NCBI GenBank assembly: GCA_902984215.1
Contig: CADWAF010004341.1
Location: 1 to 10,471, forward strand
DNA from: Willaertia magna
Taxonomy: Eukaryota > Heterolobosea > Eutetramitea > Acrasida > Naegleriidae
Direction of reading: 5' to 3'
Length of the DNA: 10,471 nt
Of this stretch, positions 1 through 6,737 are shown in pieces. A program made the position numbers and the translations under genes. The notes under the pieces were generated by a model, which worked only from the letters and a program-made list of their open reading frames with translations, was not told where the DNA came from and made no database searches. Each line of letters opens with the position of its first letter. Positions within the stretch are counted from its first letter, which is position 1.

Positions 1-1380
1 AAAAGAGCAGTTCAGGTTTATCAAATTCCAGAAGCTACAATAGAAGAGGTTGCAAACTGTTTAAATGAAATGGATGTAAAACCTCCAACATTAGAAGAAG
101 TTAATAATCCAACACCAGAAATTGTAATGAATACATTATTTTCAGTTACTGAAAGAATGTTAGATCTACGGGAAGAAGAACTAATTGAAAGAAATAATGA
201 ATTACTATTAAAAGATCCTCCTCCAGCAATTAGAGAAAATCCAGAACCTTTTGAACATGCTTTACTCTTCTTTGAAAAGTTTAAGAAAATGTAAGTAAGC
301 CTTATATCAATAGTTTTTAACCCTTTTAGACAAAAACTATTAATGATTGCTAGATTGCATGATTTTAGTTTGACAGATATAATAAAACCTACTCCCACTA
401 GATTTAAGTTAGCACTATTTGGTATTTTGAATTTAGCAAAGTTTCGTGAGACTAAAATAGGTTTATATAATGAAATTATTGGGACATATGAGAATTTAGC
501 TTTAGAGAAGGAAGAGTTACAGGTTAGGATTAAGGAAGATGAAGAGGTTTTACAACAATATATTGAACAAGATAAAAGGGATGAGGCAATGGTTAAGACA
601 ATGTCAGAAAAGGTTAAGGAAATGACAGATGCAATAAAGGAGATGAATTTAAAGGATTTGGAGTTAAAGAATGATGTACAGAAGGTTACTGCTGAAACTG
701 AAACGAATGAGAAGAAGATTGAATTATCTAAAGAACAGTTAGAGAATTTAAATAAAGAGAATAGAGTGTTGAGGTCACAGATAGTTATAAATCCAGAAGA
801 GTTAAAGAGAAGGATAACATCTTTAAAGAAATTTATTGAGACAAGTAGTAAAGAAATTAAAGGAATGGAAGAAGAATTGACAAAGATAACGGTGCATGAA
901 ATGAATTATGTACAAAGAATGATTAAAGCATTAAGTAAATGTAATAGTATACTGGAACAATATGAAGGTTTAAAAGTAAAAAAGAAGGAATTATCTAAAA
1001 CATTAAAAAGCAAACAAGAGACAATAGAGAATATTGAAAATGATTGTAGTGAAATGGAAAGTGCAAGAAAACAAATACAGAAACAAATGATAATTATTGG
1101 TGAAAAGATGGACAAATTACAAAATCAACATTATCAAAGAATTGAAGTTGCTGAAGGTGCTTTACAAGATGTTCAAAGAGAAAAGAATATGCAAGAAAGT
1201 AAAAATAAACAATATAGAGAACAATTGGAGAATAATACCAAAAAGATTGAGGAGTTAAGACGAAGAATTAGTATGATGACTCAACAACATTATCATGAAA
1301 TTATTCAAATGAAAAATCAATTTGAAATTGTTGAAGATGCTGTGCAGTCATATCATAATAGAATGGTAAATACTCAGTAA
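1..1380 (+). CDS. nuf2: Kinetochore protein Nuf2 (N-terminus missing, exons 1-290 and 330-1380)
   Basis: This is a subunit of the Ndc80 complex, which couples kinetochores to spindle microtubules. Seen: frame 1 is open from the window edge. The first 96 codons hold the calponin-homology-like head, including VANCLNEM and NNPTPEIV. After the intron comes HDFSLTDIIKPTPTRFK and then NLAKFRE, the hallmark end of the Nuf2 head. The rest, to the stop at 1378-1380, is Lys/Glu/Gln-rich heptad-like coiled coil, as expected for pairing with Ndc80. About 446 residues are visible. Known family members are roughly 450-465 residues long, so only a short N-terminal piece is missing to the left. The true start codon is not in the window, and ATG 70 lies inside the conserved head. 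The gene converges with the kinase gene on its right. Identification is by recalled family motifs. Confidence 0.9.
291..329 (+). other. 39-bp spliceosomal intron of nuf2
   Basis: The donor is GTAAGTAAG at 291 and the acceptor is CCCTTTTAG ending at 329. A branch-like TTTTAAC lies just upstream of the pyrimidine stretch. Unspliced reading hits TAA at 292-294. Removing exactly 39 bp joins AT from exon 1 to A from exon 2 as an Ile codon and continues in frame into the conserved HDFSLTDII. A donor at 295 would leave a stop in the exon, so 291 is the only sensible choice. Confidence 0.92.
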
Positions 1381-1388
1381 AGTTGTAC

Positions 1389-1394
1389 TTTATT
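1389..1394 (-). terminator. Poly(A) signal AATAAA for the kinase gene
   Basis: TTTATT on the + strand reads AATAAA on the - strand, about 30 bases past the kinase stop codon. It lies almost back to back with the nuf2 signal, so the two 3' ends probably overlap. Confidence 0.5.
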
Positions 1395-1398
1395 GAGA

Positions 1399-1404
1399 AA
1401 TAAA
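1399..1404 (+). terminator. Poly(A) signal AATAAA for nuf2
   Basis: An exact AATAAA lies 19 bases after the nuf2 stop codon, inside the 43-bp gap to the convergent kinase gene. Cleavage downstream would place the nuf2 3' end inside or near the kinase coding region. Confidence 0.5.
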
Positions 1405-1423
1405 TTAAGTGTAAATATACATT

Positions 1424-4255
1424 CTACAGCTCTGTATTACTTTTATTATTGTCAATTACTGCACTGTCATCATAGTTGACCATTGAATTAGTTCTAGGGT
1501 ATTGACCTCTTGGAGCCAACGACCTAGATCTTAGCCTGTTGATTGAAAGCATTTTCGTTAACTTTGGAGATACTTCCTCTACTTCAACAGAAGGTGAAAT
1601 AGATAATTGGCTTTTCTCTGTGTTTTCTTTCTCATCATTTTTGTCATTTGAATCTTTCGAAGAAGGCGAGTTTTTACTTTGTTTAAGGGAAATTTCAGCC
1701 TCTTTTCTCTTTCTGCTCATAATCACTTTAACCTTTGACATTAATGCCAGCATATTAGGTTTAGTTCCCTTCTCTGAAATAGCATTTCTAATATCATTAA
1801 CACTAACAACAACCTTCTTGACAGAGTGCATTTTCCTAAGTCTAGAGTGATAATCATAACTTCTAATAATCTTATCAGATTTTGGACCATTAAGTTCAAC
1901 AACATTGAATGCCTCAGAAAGGGGAGAGAATTCCTTAGTTGGACTAAATTCATCCTTCTTAACCCAAGGATGTTCTTGTAAATCATTCATATTAATTCTA
2001 GTTTTTGGATTTTTATCTAACATTCTCAAAATAATATCCTTCAACTCTGTAGAAACAAAATCAGGTATCTCTGGATCTTCATTCTGTATTATCCAATATA
2101 AATGTAATAATTTAGATGGGCCATAACCTTCACCTTGGAATGGCACTTTACCAAAAACCATTGAAAATAAAGTTATACCTGAGGCCCATATGTCAGCTGG
2201 TCTTCCAAAAATCTTTCCTTTAGAACAAGCTTCTGGAGGTAAAAAAGCAGGAGTTCCTTGTGAATCTTCTAATGTATCATCATCTTCAACTAATTTACTA
2301 ACACCAAAATCTGATAACTTTAAAATTCCAGTTTTTGTTATTAAAATATTTGAAGGTTTAATATCTCTATGAACTACTCTATTGTTGTGTAAATATTCCA
2401 AACCATTAAGTAACTGTCTAAAATAAAATCTTGCAGTTCCTTCATCATGTACATAATAATTTACAATTACAACTCCATCATCACTTAAACCTAATAACTC
2501 TCCACCATCAATATATTCAAAAACAAGAAATATCTTATCATCTGTTGGATCATCAATCACCTCTAATAATTTTACAATATTTGGATGATCTAATTTCTTC
2601 AAAATTGCAATCTCATGCTTAATCTTATTAATTTGAGTATTTTGTATCTTTCCAGGCGCTCTAAACTTCTTTTTAATTTGATTCATTAAAGACTTCTTTA
2701 TCACTTTCACTGCAACTCTATTACCGTCCTCAATATTTGTACATAACTTAACGGAACCATACGTTCCCTTACCTAACTTCCTTTCTACAACGTATTGATT
2801 AATAGTTTTCCTTCCCTCTAGATCTCTACTTATATTAGCCTTAGTTGTCATTTCAACAACGCGTCTCGCTGTAGGAGATGAACCTGATGATGAATAACTC
2901 TCAGTATAATCTTTAATCGCAGTCTCCTTTTCATCCTTTTCATTCTCTGCAGAAAAGTGAGAATAATAACTTTCTTCTTCTCCATTATAAGTTGTATCCG
3001 TTCTTTCTGATGAATGATGACTATAATCATTCTCTGGAAAACAATCGGAATTTCTTCTTAAAGCATTATTAAAACTATAGTTTTCAGTTCTACTGTTATG
3101 TCCTTTAGGGCCTATACCTGCATCATAACTACTACTTAATTCCCTAAGCCTTGTTTTAGGGATATGAAGCCTATTACTACCTATATGCGTATTATTCAAA
3201 TGATTATCGTTAAGATATCCTCTATTATTATAATTCTTAGTTTTTGGTATAGTCATAGGCTTTGTTGACATTCTTGAAGTAAATGAACTTATAGATACTT
3301 CATCTGGACTAACAGAATATTGAGAATAAGTATCGTTAGTATTTGTATTATAATTGGTTTTAATTGGAGTGAAAAAGTTTGATTTAGGAGAACTACTACC
3401 AATACTTAAGGCTTCATTATTATTATTATGCATACCACTAGTGGGTATTGTATTATATCGATCTGAAGTATTATTATTATTATTATTTAAATAGTGAGGT
3501 CTTAGCCTTTGCGTTTTCTCTGAAGAATTGGGAGAACCCATAATCTTATTCATATTATTAGTATTGCTCATATTATACTTTTCGGAAGAAGGAGAATGTT
3601 GTTGAGAGTGCTGAGAGGGAGGCCTCAGTAATTCAGAATTATGCATCAGCGTTGTTGTCATAGTTGTAGTAGTACTATTGTTAATAGTAGTAGCATTATT
3701 ATTATTATTATTCGTTTGAGGCGGAGGAGTATTAAGGCTAGTAGTTCCCGTCGTTATCATGGGTGAGGCTACATTACTACTAGTTGTTGTAGTTGTAGTT
3801 GTTGTTATTGCATTATTCATTGTTGTATTATTATTCGTTACTATTGTTGAGGGACTATTATTATTTCTATAAGAAAATAAAGAAGAAGGCTTTTTAGGGT
3901 TGTTAGAAGGAGTTAAGAATTTATTCCCTATTGTTGTTGTTGGTGTTGTTGGTGTTGTTGTTATTCCTAATAAGGCTGAAGGATTATTATTATTATTACT
4001 ATATAATTTATCGTAAGAAAAAGATTGTTTATATTGTACATTATCTTTTGTTGTTGAATTATTATTATTACTTTCAATTAAAACATTATTATCTGATAAG
4101 GATATAATATTACCCTTTTTATTATGTTTCTTATGATGATGATGTTGTTGATGATGATGATGATGATTATTCCTTTTATTTTCTCTTTCCTTATTACCGC
4201 TATTCTCGTCCTTATTACTGTTAGTATTATTACCGGTAGTGAGAATAACACCCAT
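1424..4255 (-). CDS. CaMKK-like Ser/Thr protein kinase with long low-complexity N-terminus
   Basis: The encoded protein has 943 residues. Residues 1-480 are mostly Asn/Thr/Ser/His low complexity. The kinase domain spans about 487-765. It has the glycine loop GKGTYGSV (495-502), VAVK with Lys517, the alpha-C Glu548, HRDIKPSN with Asp631, DFG at 649-651, GTPAFLPPE (667-675), Asp688 and Arg753. All catalytic residues are present. Family marks are KTINQY before the domain, a basic insert with FRAPG between beta-3 and alpha-C (like the RP insert of CaMKKs), HEIAILKKLDHPN, ARFYFRQLLNGLEYLH, FGRPADIWA and RMLDKNP. CaMKK and related fungal and plant kinases phosphorylate the AMPK/SNF1 activation loop, so an energy or calcium signalling role is inferred. 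A TAG at 4262-4264 lies in frame just upstream, so the first ATG is the likely start. No calmodulin-binding helix was confirmed; a basic segment at about 836-852 is a candidate. Confidence 0.88.
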   Translation of the reverse strand: MGVILTTGNNTNSNKDENSGNKERENKRNNHHHHHQQHHHHKKHNKKGNIISLSDNNVLIESNNNNSTTKDNVQYKQSFSYDKLYSNNNNNPSALLGITTTPTTPTTTIGNKFLTPSNNPKKPSSLFSYRNNNSPSTIVTNNNTTMNNAITTTTTTTTSSNVASPMITTGTTSLNTPPPQTNNNNNNATTINNSTTTTMTTTLMHNSELLRPPSQHSQQHSPSSEKYNMSNTNNMNKIMGSPNSSEKTQRLRPHYLNNNNNNTSDRYNTIPTSGMHNNNNEALSIGSSSPKSNFFTPIKTNYNTNTNDTYSQYSVSPDEVSISSFTSRMSTKPMTIPKTKNYNNRGYLNDNHLNNTHIGSNRLHIPKTRLRELSSSYDAGIGPKGHNSRTENYSFNNALRRNSDCFPENDYSHHSSERTDTTYNGEEESYYSHFSAENEKDEKETAIKDYTESYSSSGSSPTARRVVEMTTKANISRDLEGRKTINQYVVERKLGKGTYGSVKLCTNIEDGNRVAVKVIKKSLMNQIKKKFRAPGKIQNTQINKIKHEIAILKKLDHPNIVKLLEVIDDPTDDKIFLVFEYIDGGELLGLSDDGVVIVNYYVHDEGTARFYFRQLLNGLEYLHNNRVVHRDIKPSNILITKTGILKLSDFGVSKLVEDDDTLEDSQGTPAFLPPEACSKGKIFGRPADIWASGITLFSMVFGKVPFQGEGYGPSKLLHLYWIIQNEDPEIPDFVSTELKDIILRMLDKNPKTRINMNDLQEHPWVKKDEFSPTKEFSPLSEAFNVVELNGPKSDKIIRSYDYHSRLRKMHSVKKVVVSVNDIRNAISEKGTKPNMLALMSKVKVIMSRKRKEAEISLKQSKNSPSSKDSNDKNDEKENTEKSQLSISPSVEVEEVSPKLTKMLSINRLRSRSLAPRGQYPRTNSMVNYDDSAVIDNNKSNTEL
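3411..4224 (-). repeat. Triplet-rich low-complexity coding region (Asn/Thr/His tracts)
   Basis: Runs of AAT/AAC, ACT/ACA and CAT/CAC codons encode poly-Asn, poly-Thr and, at 4124-4165, a His/Gln/Lys block (residues 31-44). The runs mix synonymous codons in places, so they are not pure microsatellites. They form the disordered N-terminal part of the kinase. Such tracts are common in Naegleria and dictyostelid proteins. Confidence 0.8.
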
Positions 4256-5119
4256 TGATAACTACTTCTTTTAATAAGCCTTCTTTTTGTTTAAAAATGT
4301 TTGGGTTTTTTAGTTTCCTTGTTATTTCTATTATTTGTTTAAATTTTTGAATGTTTGAATGTTTAAATGTTTGTTGTTTGTGGTATTAATTGTGCCCCTT
4401 TTTTTTTTATAAATATTATTTGTACATGGTCCTTTTTAATTTGTAAATGATTTACTTATTTGTAAATAAATAAACGCTCATGGTTTCTTTTCGCATTTTT
4501 CTTTATTCCTCTTGCTGTACCAAAGACTTAGTATTAAAGCTAAATATTATTATTTATTGAGTTGTGTTAACAATTTACTTTATCATAAAACTAAAGTCGG
4601 AACTAAAAACTTGGAAACCAAATGAAATTGTGCAGCAAGCATTTTTTTGTCTGTGAAATTTGACTGTCGATTTTGTAAAACGTGTGTTGTAACAAAAATG
4701 GTTTTGAGAGAAACTGGTTTAGTGTTATAATTTTTTTTAAATACAAGAGATATTCGACAACATAATTAATCTATAAAAAATAAAATTAATTCCAGTTTTT
4801 TATTGTAGTAAATGGTTAAGTATTTCATATAAATCTCTTTAATTAATACTTTGACAAAATTCATTCTTTTTTTCTTCTTTTCTAAGCTGCTTATTAGTAA
4901 TCAACATTTTTTCTTTAAAGGCCTGCGGTCTGTTTGAACTTTTGTTGATAATTTATTGAAAATTATTTTACAATTATACCTTTGAACTCAGTACTTTCTG
5001 TTGAGTGCTGTTGCAAAGTTTAGTGGATTTAGCATAAACTGAAAGCGAATATTGACATAAATAAATAATTAGAATCGTAATTTGTAAAGTTAGTTTATTT
5101 ATTCATAGTAAATCAACAA
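4256..5119. other. Gene-free stretch between kinase start and polyprotein end
   Basis: This 864-bp stretch should hold the kinase promoter and 5' leader on the right side of 4256, and the polyprotein 3' end near 5094-5119. It contains a short imperfect tandem of AATGTTTG-like units at about 4348-4378 and T/A-rich runs, for example at 4400-4409. I saw no substantial open frame, no tRNA-like cloverleaf and no convincing promoter motif. Confidence 0.6.
5094..5103 (-). terminator. Overlapping poly(A) signals for the polyprotein gene
   Basis: The - strand reads AATAAATAAA, two overlapping AATAAA signals, starting about 17 bases after the TAA stop. This predicts a very short 3' UTR. Confidence 0.55.
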
Positions 5120-6340
5120 TTAATAAATTGGTCTCCAATAAACAGGATCACGAATAATTAAATCACTTTCTTCATCAAAGTTTCCATTAATATATTCTTT
5201 AACACCTGCCTTTAAATAAGGAAGTGCCTTCTTAAATAATTTACCAATTTTCTTAAAGAATTCAGCATCTGATTGTTGTTCTTGTTGTTGTTTTGCAATT
5301 AATCTTTTAAATCTTCTGAGAAGAGGATTAAGAGAACAATGTGGTTTTCTTGGAATGAAATCAATTGGTTTTAAAACAGCTCTTCTTGGGGCAGATAAAT
5401 CAGAAAGTGGAATACCTTGAGTTCTTAAATATGCCTTTCCTAAATTTAATCCAATTTTACCAATCTTTTTGAATAATTTACCAAATTTAATGTCAGCTTC
5501 TTCTTTAACTGGTGTTGCTGTTCTTCTTCTTTGTAAACTTCTTCTTGGTCTTCTGACAAGTCTTTCTCTTCTTTGTTGGAATCTTCTTTCATTTCTTCTT
5601 TGACCTCCAAATCTTCTCTTTCCTGCAACTCTTCTTCTTTGTCTTCTGACTGTTGTTGGTTTTGCAATTTCATCTTCTAATGGAATACCTTGAGTTCTTA
5701 AATAAGCTTTTCCTAAATTTAATCCAATTTTACCAATCTTTTTGAAGATCTTTCCAAACTTAATGTCAGCTGCAGTGGTTGGTTTTGCTACTGTTGTTGT
5801 TTTTGGGAATCTAATTGGTTTAATACAAACATATCTCCATAACTTTTTAAGATTTGCAGGTAAAGTTAAATCTGATTGTGCATCAAAGTTTTGATTAACA
5901 TATGATTTAATTGCACCTTTTCCAACTTGTTTGACAACACCCCATAATTTCTTCCAGAATTTATCTGCTTGTTCATTATCTTCCAATGGAATACCTTTTG
6001 TTCTTAAATATGCTTTTCCTAAATTTAATCCAATTTTACCAATCTTTTTGAAGATTTTACCAAATTTAATGTCAGCTGCTTCAACATTTTCATCAAAATT
6101 TCCATTAATATATTCTTTAACACCAGCTTTTAAGTATGGAAGTGCTTTCTTGAATAATTTACCTAATTTCTTGAAGAATTCAGCATCTGCTTGTTCTTCG
6201 CTGTCCCAATTTTTATTGACATAATCTTTTGCTGCACCTTTTAAAATGTCTAATAAAAAGTTATCTGCTTCTTGTTGTTGTGCACTGACAAAAACTACAG
6301 CGAATAGTGCAATTAATAAAATTGCTAAGAATTGTTTCAT
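5120..6340 (-). CDS. Secreted polyprotein of tandem cationic amphipathic peptides (putative antimicrobial precursor)
   Basis: The encoded protein has 406 residues. The start chosen is the ATG at 6340. It begins a classic signal peptide (MKQFLAILLIALFAVVFVSA, cleavage near residue 20) after an A-rich leader. The frame stays open upstream only to a GTG, so no longer ATG start exists. Modules in order: 27-46 (A1), 53-83 (A2), 91-120 (B1), 127-153 (A3), 158-187 (Cys/Pro), 193-222 (B2), 232-273 (Arg-rich), 284-313 (B3), 317-350 (Cys/Pro), 359-389 (A4), 394-406 (tail). Most modules are Lys-rich with an i/i+3/i+4 hydrophobic pattern, as in membrane-active helices. Acidic or Gln-rich spacers between modules usually end in (A/S)D. 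Only two Cys (172, 335) occur in the mature region, so it is not a saposin-like pore former. No known family was recognised. An antimicrobial or cytolytic role is inferred from architecture. Confidence 0.82.
   Translation of the reverse strand: MKQFLAILLIALFAVVFVSAQQQEADNFLLDILKGAAKDYVNKNWDSEEQADAEFFKKLGKLFKKALPYLKAGVKEYINGNFDENVEAADIKFGKIFKKIGKIGLNLGKAYLRTKGIPLEDNEQADKFWKKLWGVVKQVGKGAIKSYVNQNFDAQSDLTLPANLKKLWRYVCIKPIRFPKTTTVAKPTTAADIKFGKIFKKIGKIGLNLGKAYLRTQGIPLEDEIAKPTTVRRQRRRVAGKRRFGGQRRNERRFQQRRERLVRRPRRSLQRRRTATPVKEEADIKFGKLFKKIGKIGLNLGKAYLRTQGIPLSDLSAPRRAVLKPIDFIPRKPHCSLNPLLRRFKRLIAKQQQEQQSDAEFFKKIGKLFKKALPYLKAGVKEYINGNFDEESDLIIRDPVYWRPIY
5123..5161 (-). other. C-terminal 13-residue tail of the polyprotein
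   Basis: Residues 394-406 (LIIRDPVYWRPIY) follow EESD, so the same putative cleavage signal would release the tail as a short Pro/aromatic peptide. The RPIY ending loosely recalls insect proline-rich antibacterial peptides. The match is too short to weigh. Confidence 0.35.
5174..5266 (-). repeat. Family A module, copy 4
   Basis: Residues 359-389 follow QQSD. The module is almost identical in protein to copy 2. By eye about ten bases differ between the two over this stretch, yet only one amino acid changes. This points to selection on the peptide sequence. Confidence 0.75.
5291..5392 (-). other. Cys/Pro module 2 of the polyprotein
   Basis: Residues 317-350 contain APRRAVLKPIDFIPRKPH, Cys335, then the basic run LLRRFKRLIAK. 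The module is preceded by LSD and followed by a Gln-rich acidic spacer ending in QQSD. Pro and Arg content differs from the helical families. It may be another peptide type, or it may pair with Cys172 through a disulfide. Confidence 0.5.
5402..5491 (-). repeat. Family B module, copy 3
   Basis: Residues 284-313 follow KEEAD. Relative to copy 2, Leu replaces Ile in FGKLFKK and the end is PLS in place of PLE. There are seven basic residues and no acidic ones before the terminal SD. The 38-bp identical core lies at 5436-5473. Confidence 0.78.
5522..5647 (-). other. Arginine-rich module of the polyprotein
   Basis: Residues 232-273 hold 21 Arg in 42 residues, in pairs and triplets (RRQRRR, RRPRR). 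The module follows an AKPTTV linker and is followed by TATPVKEEAD. The many Arg-Arg sites could be furin/kexin-type targets. Alternatively the block could itself be a nucleic-acid-binding or membrane-active peptide. It is the only large module without an (A/S)D directly in front. Confidence 0.65.
5675..5764 (-). repeat. Family B module, copy 2
   Basis: Residues 193-222 follow TTAAD. The protein is identical to B copy 1 except Gln for Lys in RTQGIP. The 38-bp identical core lies at 5709-5746. Confidence 0.78.
5780..5869 (-). other. Cys/Pro module 1 of the polyprotein
   Basis: Residues 158-187 follow AQSD. The sequence includes LKKLWRYVCIKPIRFPK, with Cys172, then a Thr-rich linker with AKPTT. 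It shares an (I/L)KPIxF plus nearby P(K/R) pattern with residues 323-332 of the second Cys/Pro module, so the two may be distant copies. Confidence 0.5.
5882..5962 (-). repeat. Family A module, copy 3 (Trp-rich variant)
   Basis: Residues 127-153 follow NEQAD and begin KFWKKLWGVVK, with two Trp in the hydrophobic face. The module ends in YVNQNFD like the other A copies and has six Lys against one Asp. It is diverged in sequence but keeps the layout. Confidence 0.7.
5981..6070 (-). repeat. Family B module, copy 1
   Basis: Residues 91-120 follow VEAAD. The segment FGKIFKKIGKIGLNLGKAYL is Lys-rich and amphipathic, then RTKGIPLE ends it. It has eight basic residues and one acidic. It shares a 38-bp identical DNA core (6015-6052) with the other two B copies. 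Confidence 0.78.
6092..6184 (-). repeat. Family A module, copy 2
   Basis: Residues 53-83 follow EEQAD and carry seven Lys against three acidic residues. The Lys are spaced with Phe/Leu to give an amphipathic helix, with one central Pro. The module ends in YINGNFD. It differs from copy 4 (5174-5266) by one residue, Leu59 here versus Ile there. Confidence 0.75.
6203..6262 (-). repeat. Family A module, copy 1 (divergent, uncharged overall)
   Basis: Residues 27-46 follow QQQEAD directly after the signal peptide. The module ends in YVNKNWD, matching the Y-x-N-x-N-(F/W)-D ending of the other A copies. Three Lys balance three Asp, so unlike the other copies it has no net charge. It may act as a propiece or have a different target. 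Confidence 0.6.
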
Positions 6341-6737
6341 TTTGTTTTTTTTGTTTGATGATTTTGATTTTTGTTGTTTCTTGACACATTTAAATATAGA
6401 AAATATTGTAATGGTTTGATTATAATGATTACAAAGAGCGAGCCATAAACAGCTGCGATCAAAATAATATTGTAATAAATTATTATTATAATTTTTTAAG
6501 ATCTGCTTTAAATTTGTTTGACTGGTTGTATCAAAAACCAAAGTTTTTTCACTAGTGTAAGTACCGCACTCACACACTAGCACTAAACTGATGACTTGCG
6601 CGTTGAAATTGTTAAAAAAAATAACTCTAAACGATTTTACTCACCCTTCCAGTAGTAACAGCAATTACATTATCCATTTTGATCGATACTTATTTCCACT
6701 CATTAAAATCAAAAAGTTTTAAATTTAACAAATAATA
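6341..6737. promoter_or_regulatory. Divergent intergenic promoter region (polyprotein / acylase)
   Basis: The 397 bp lie between the start codons of the polyprotein (-) and the acylase (+) genes. A TATA-like TATATTTA on the - strand (6391-6398) lies about 50 bases upstream of the polyprotein ATG. A 7-bp inverted repeat, CTAGTGT at 6552-6558 and ACACTAG at 6574-6580, sits near the middle and could be a regulator site. Shared control of the two genes is inference from layout. Confidence 0.5.
6645..6677 (-). other. Possible short upstream exon (MDNVIAVTTGR) with splice donor
   Basis: On the - strand, ATG at 6677 in a good AAAATGG context opens 11 codons. These end in AGG directly before a strong donor-like GTGAGT (6644-6639). 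An acceptor-like GATCGCAG ends at 6453. Splicing these two would read only seven more codons (LFMARSL) and then stop, so it would be an upstream ORF and not an extension of the polyprotein. It may be chance. Confidence 0.2.

Noticed and set aside
2440..2490. A 51-bp in-frame GT-AG segment inside the kinase domain that could be an unspliced intron
   Set aside because: Its removal would delete HDEG before TARFYF, which aligns with the acidic residues before ARFYF in CaMKKs. The donor and acceptor are also weak.
1539..2622. Several + strand open frames over the kinase gene
   Set aside because: They are antisense shadows of the kinase coding region with no recognisable domains.
3411..4224. A CRISPR-like or satellite array
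   Set aside because: The repeats are triplet tracts that encode homopolymeric amino acids in frame; there are no spacers or regular units.
4341..4380. A short tandem of AATGTTTG-like units as a regulatory array
   Set aside because: There are only a few imperfect copies in T-rich DNA, which is expected by chance in this composition.
5446..5673. A Glu-rich 75-residue open frame on the - strand
   Set aside because: It is a shadow of the AGA-rich coding sequence of the polyprotein and has no independent start context or family signal.
5120..6340. Saposin-like pore former (amoebapore or naegleriapore type)
   Set aside because: The needed six-Cys pattern is absent; there are only two Cys, and the repeats are short linear helices.
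6341..6583. An 81-residue N-terminal extension of the polyprotein frame
   Set aside because: The extension begins at a GTG, has no ATG, and would bury a textbook signal peptide in the middle of the protein.
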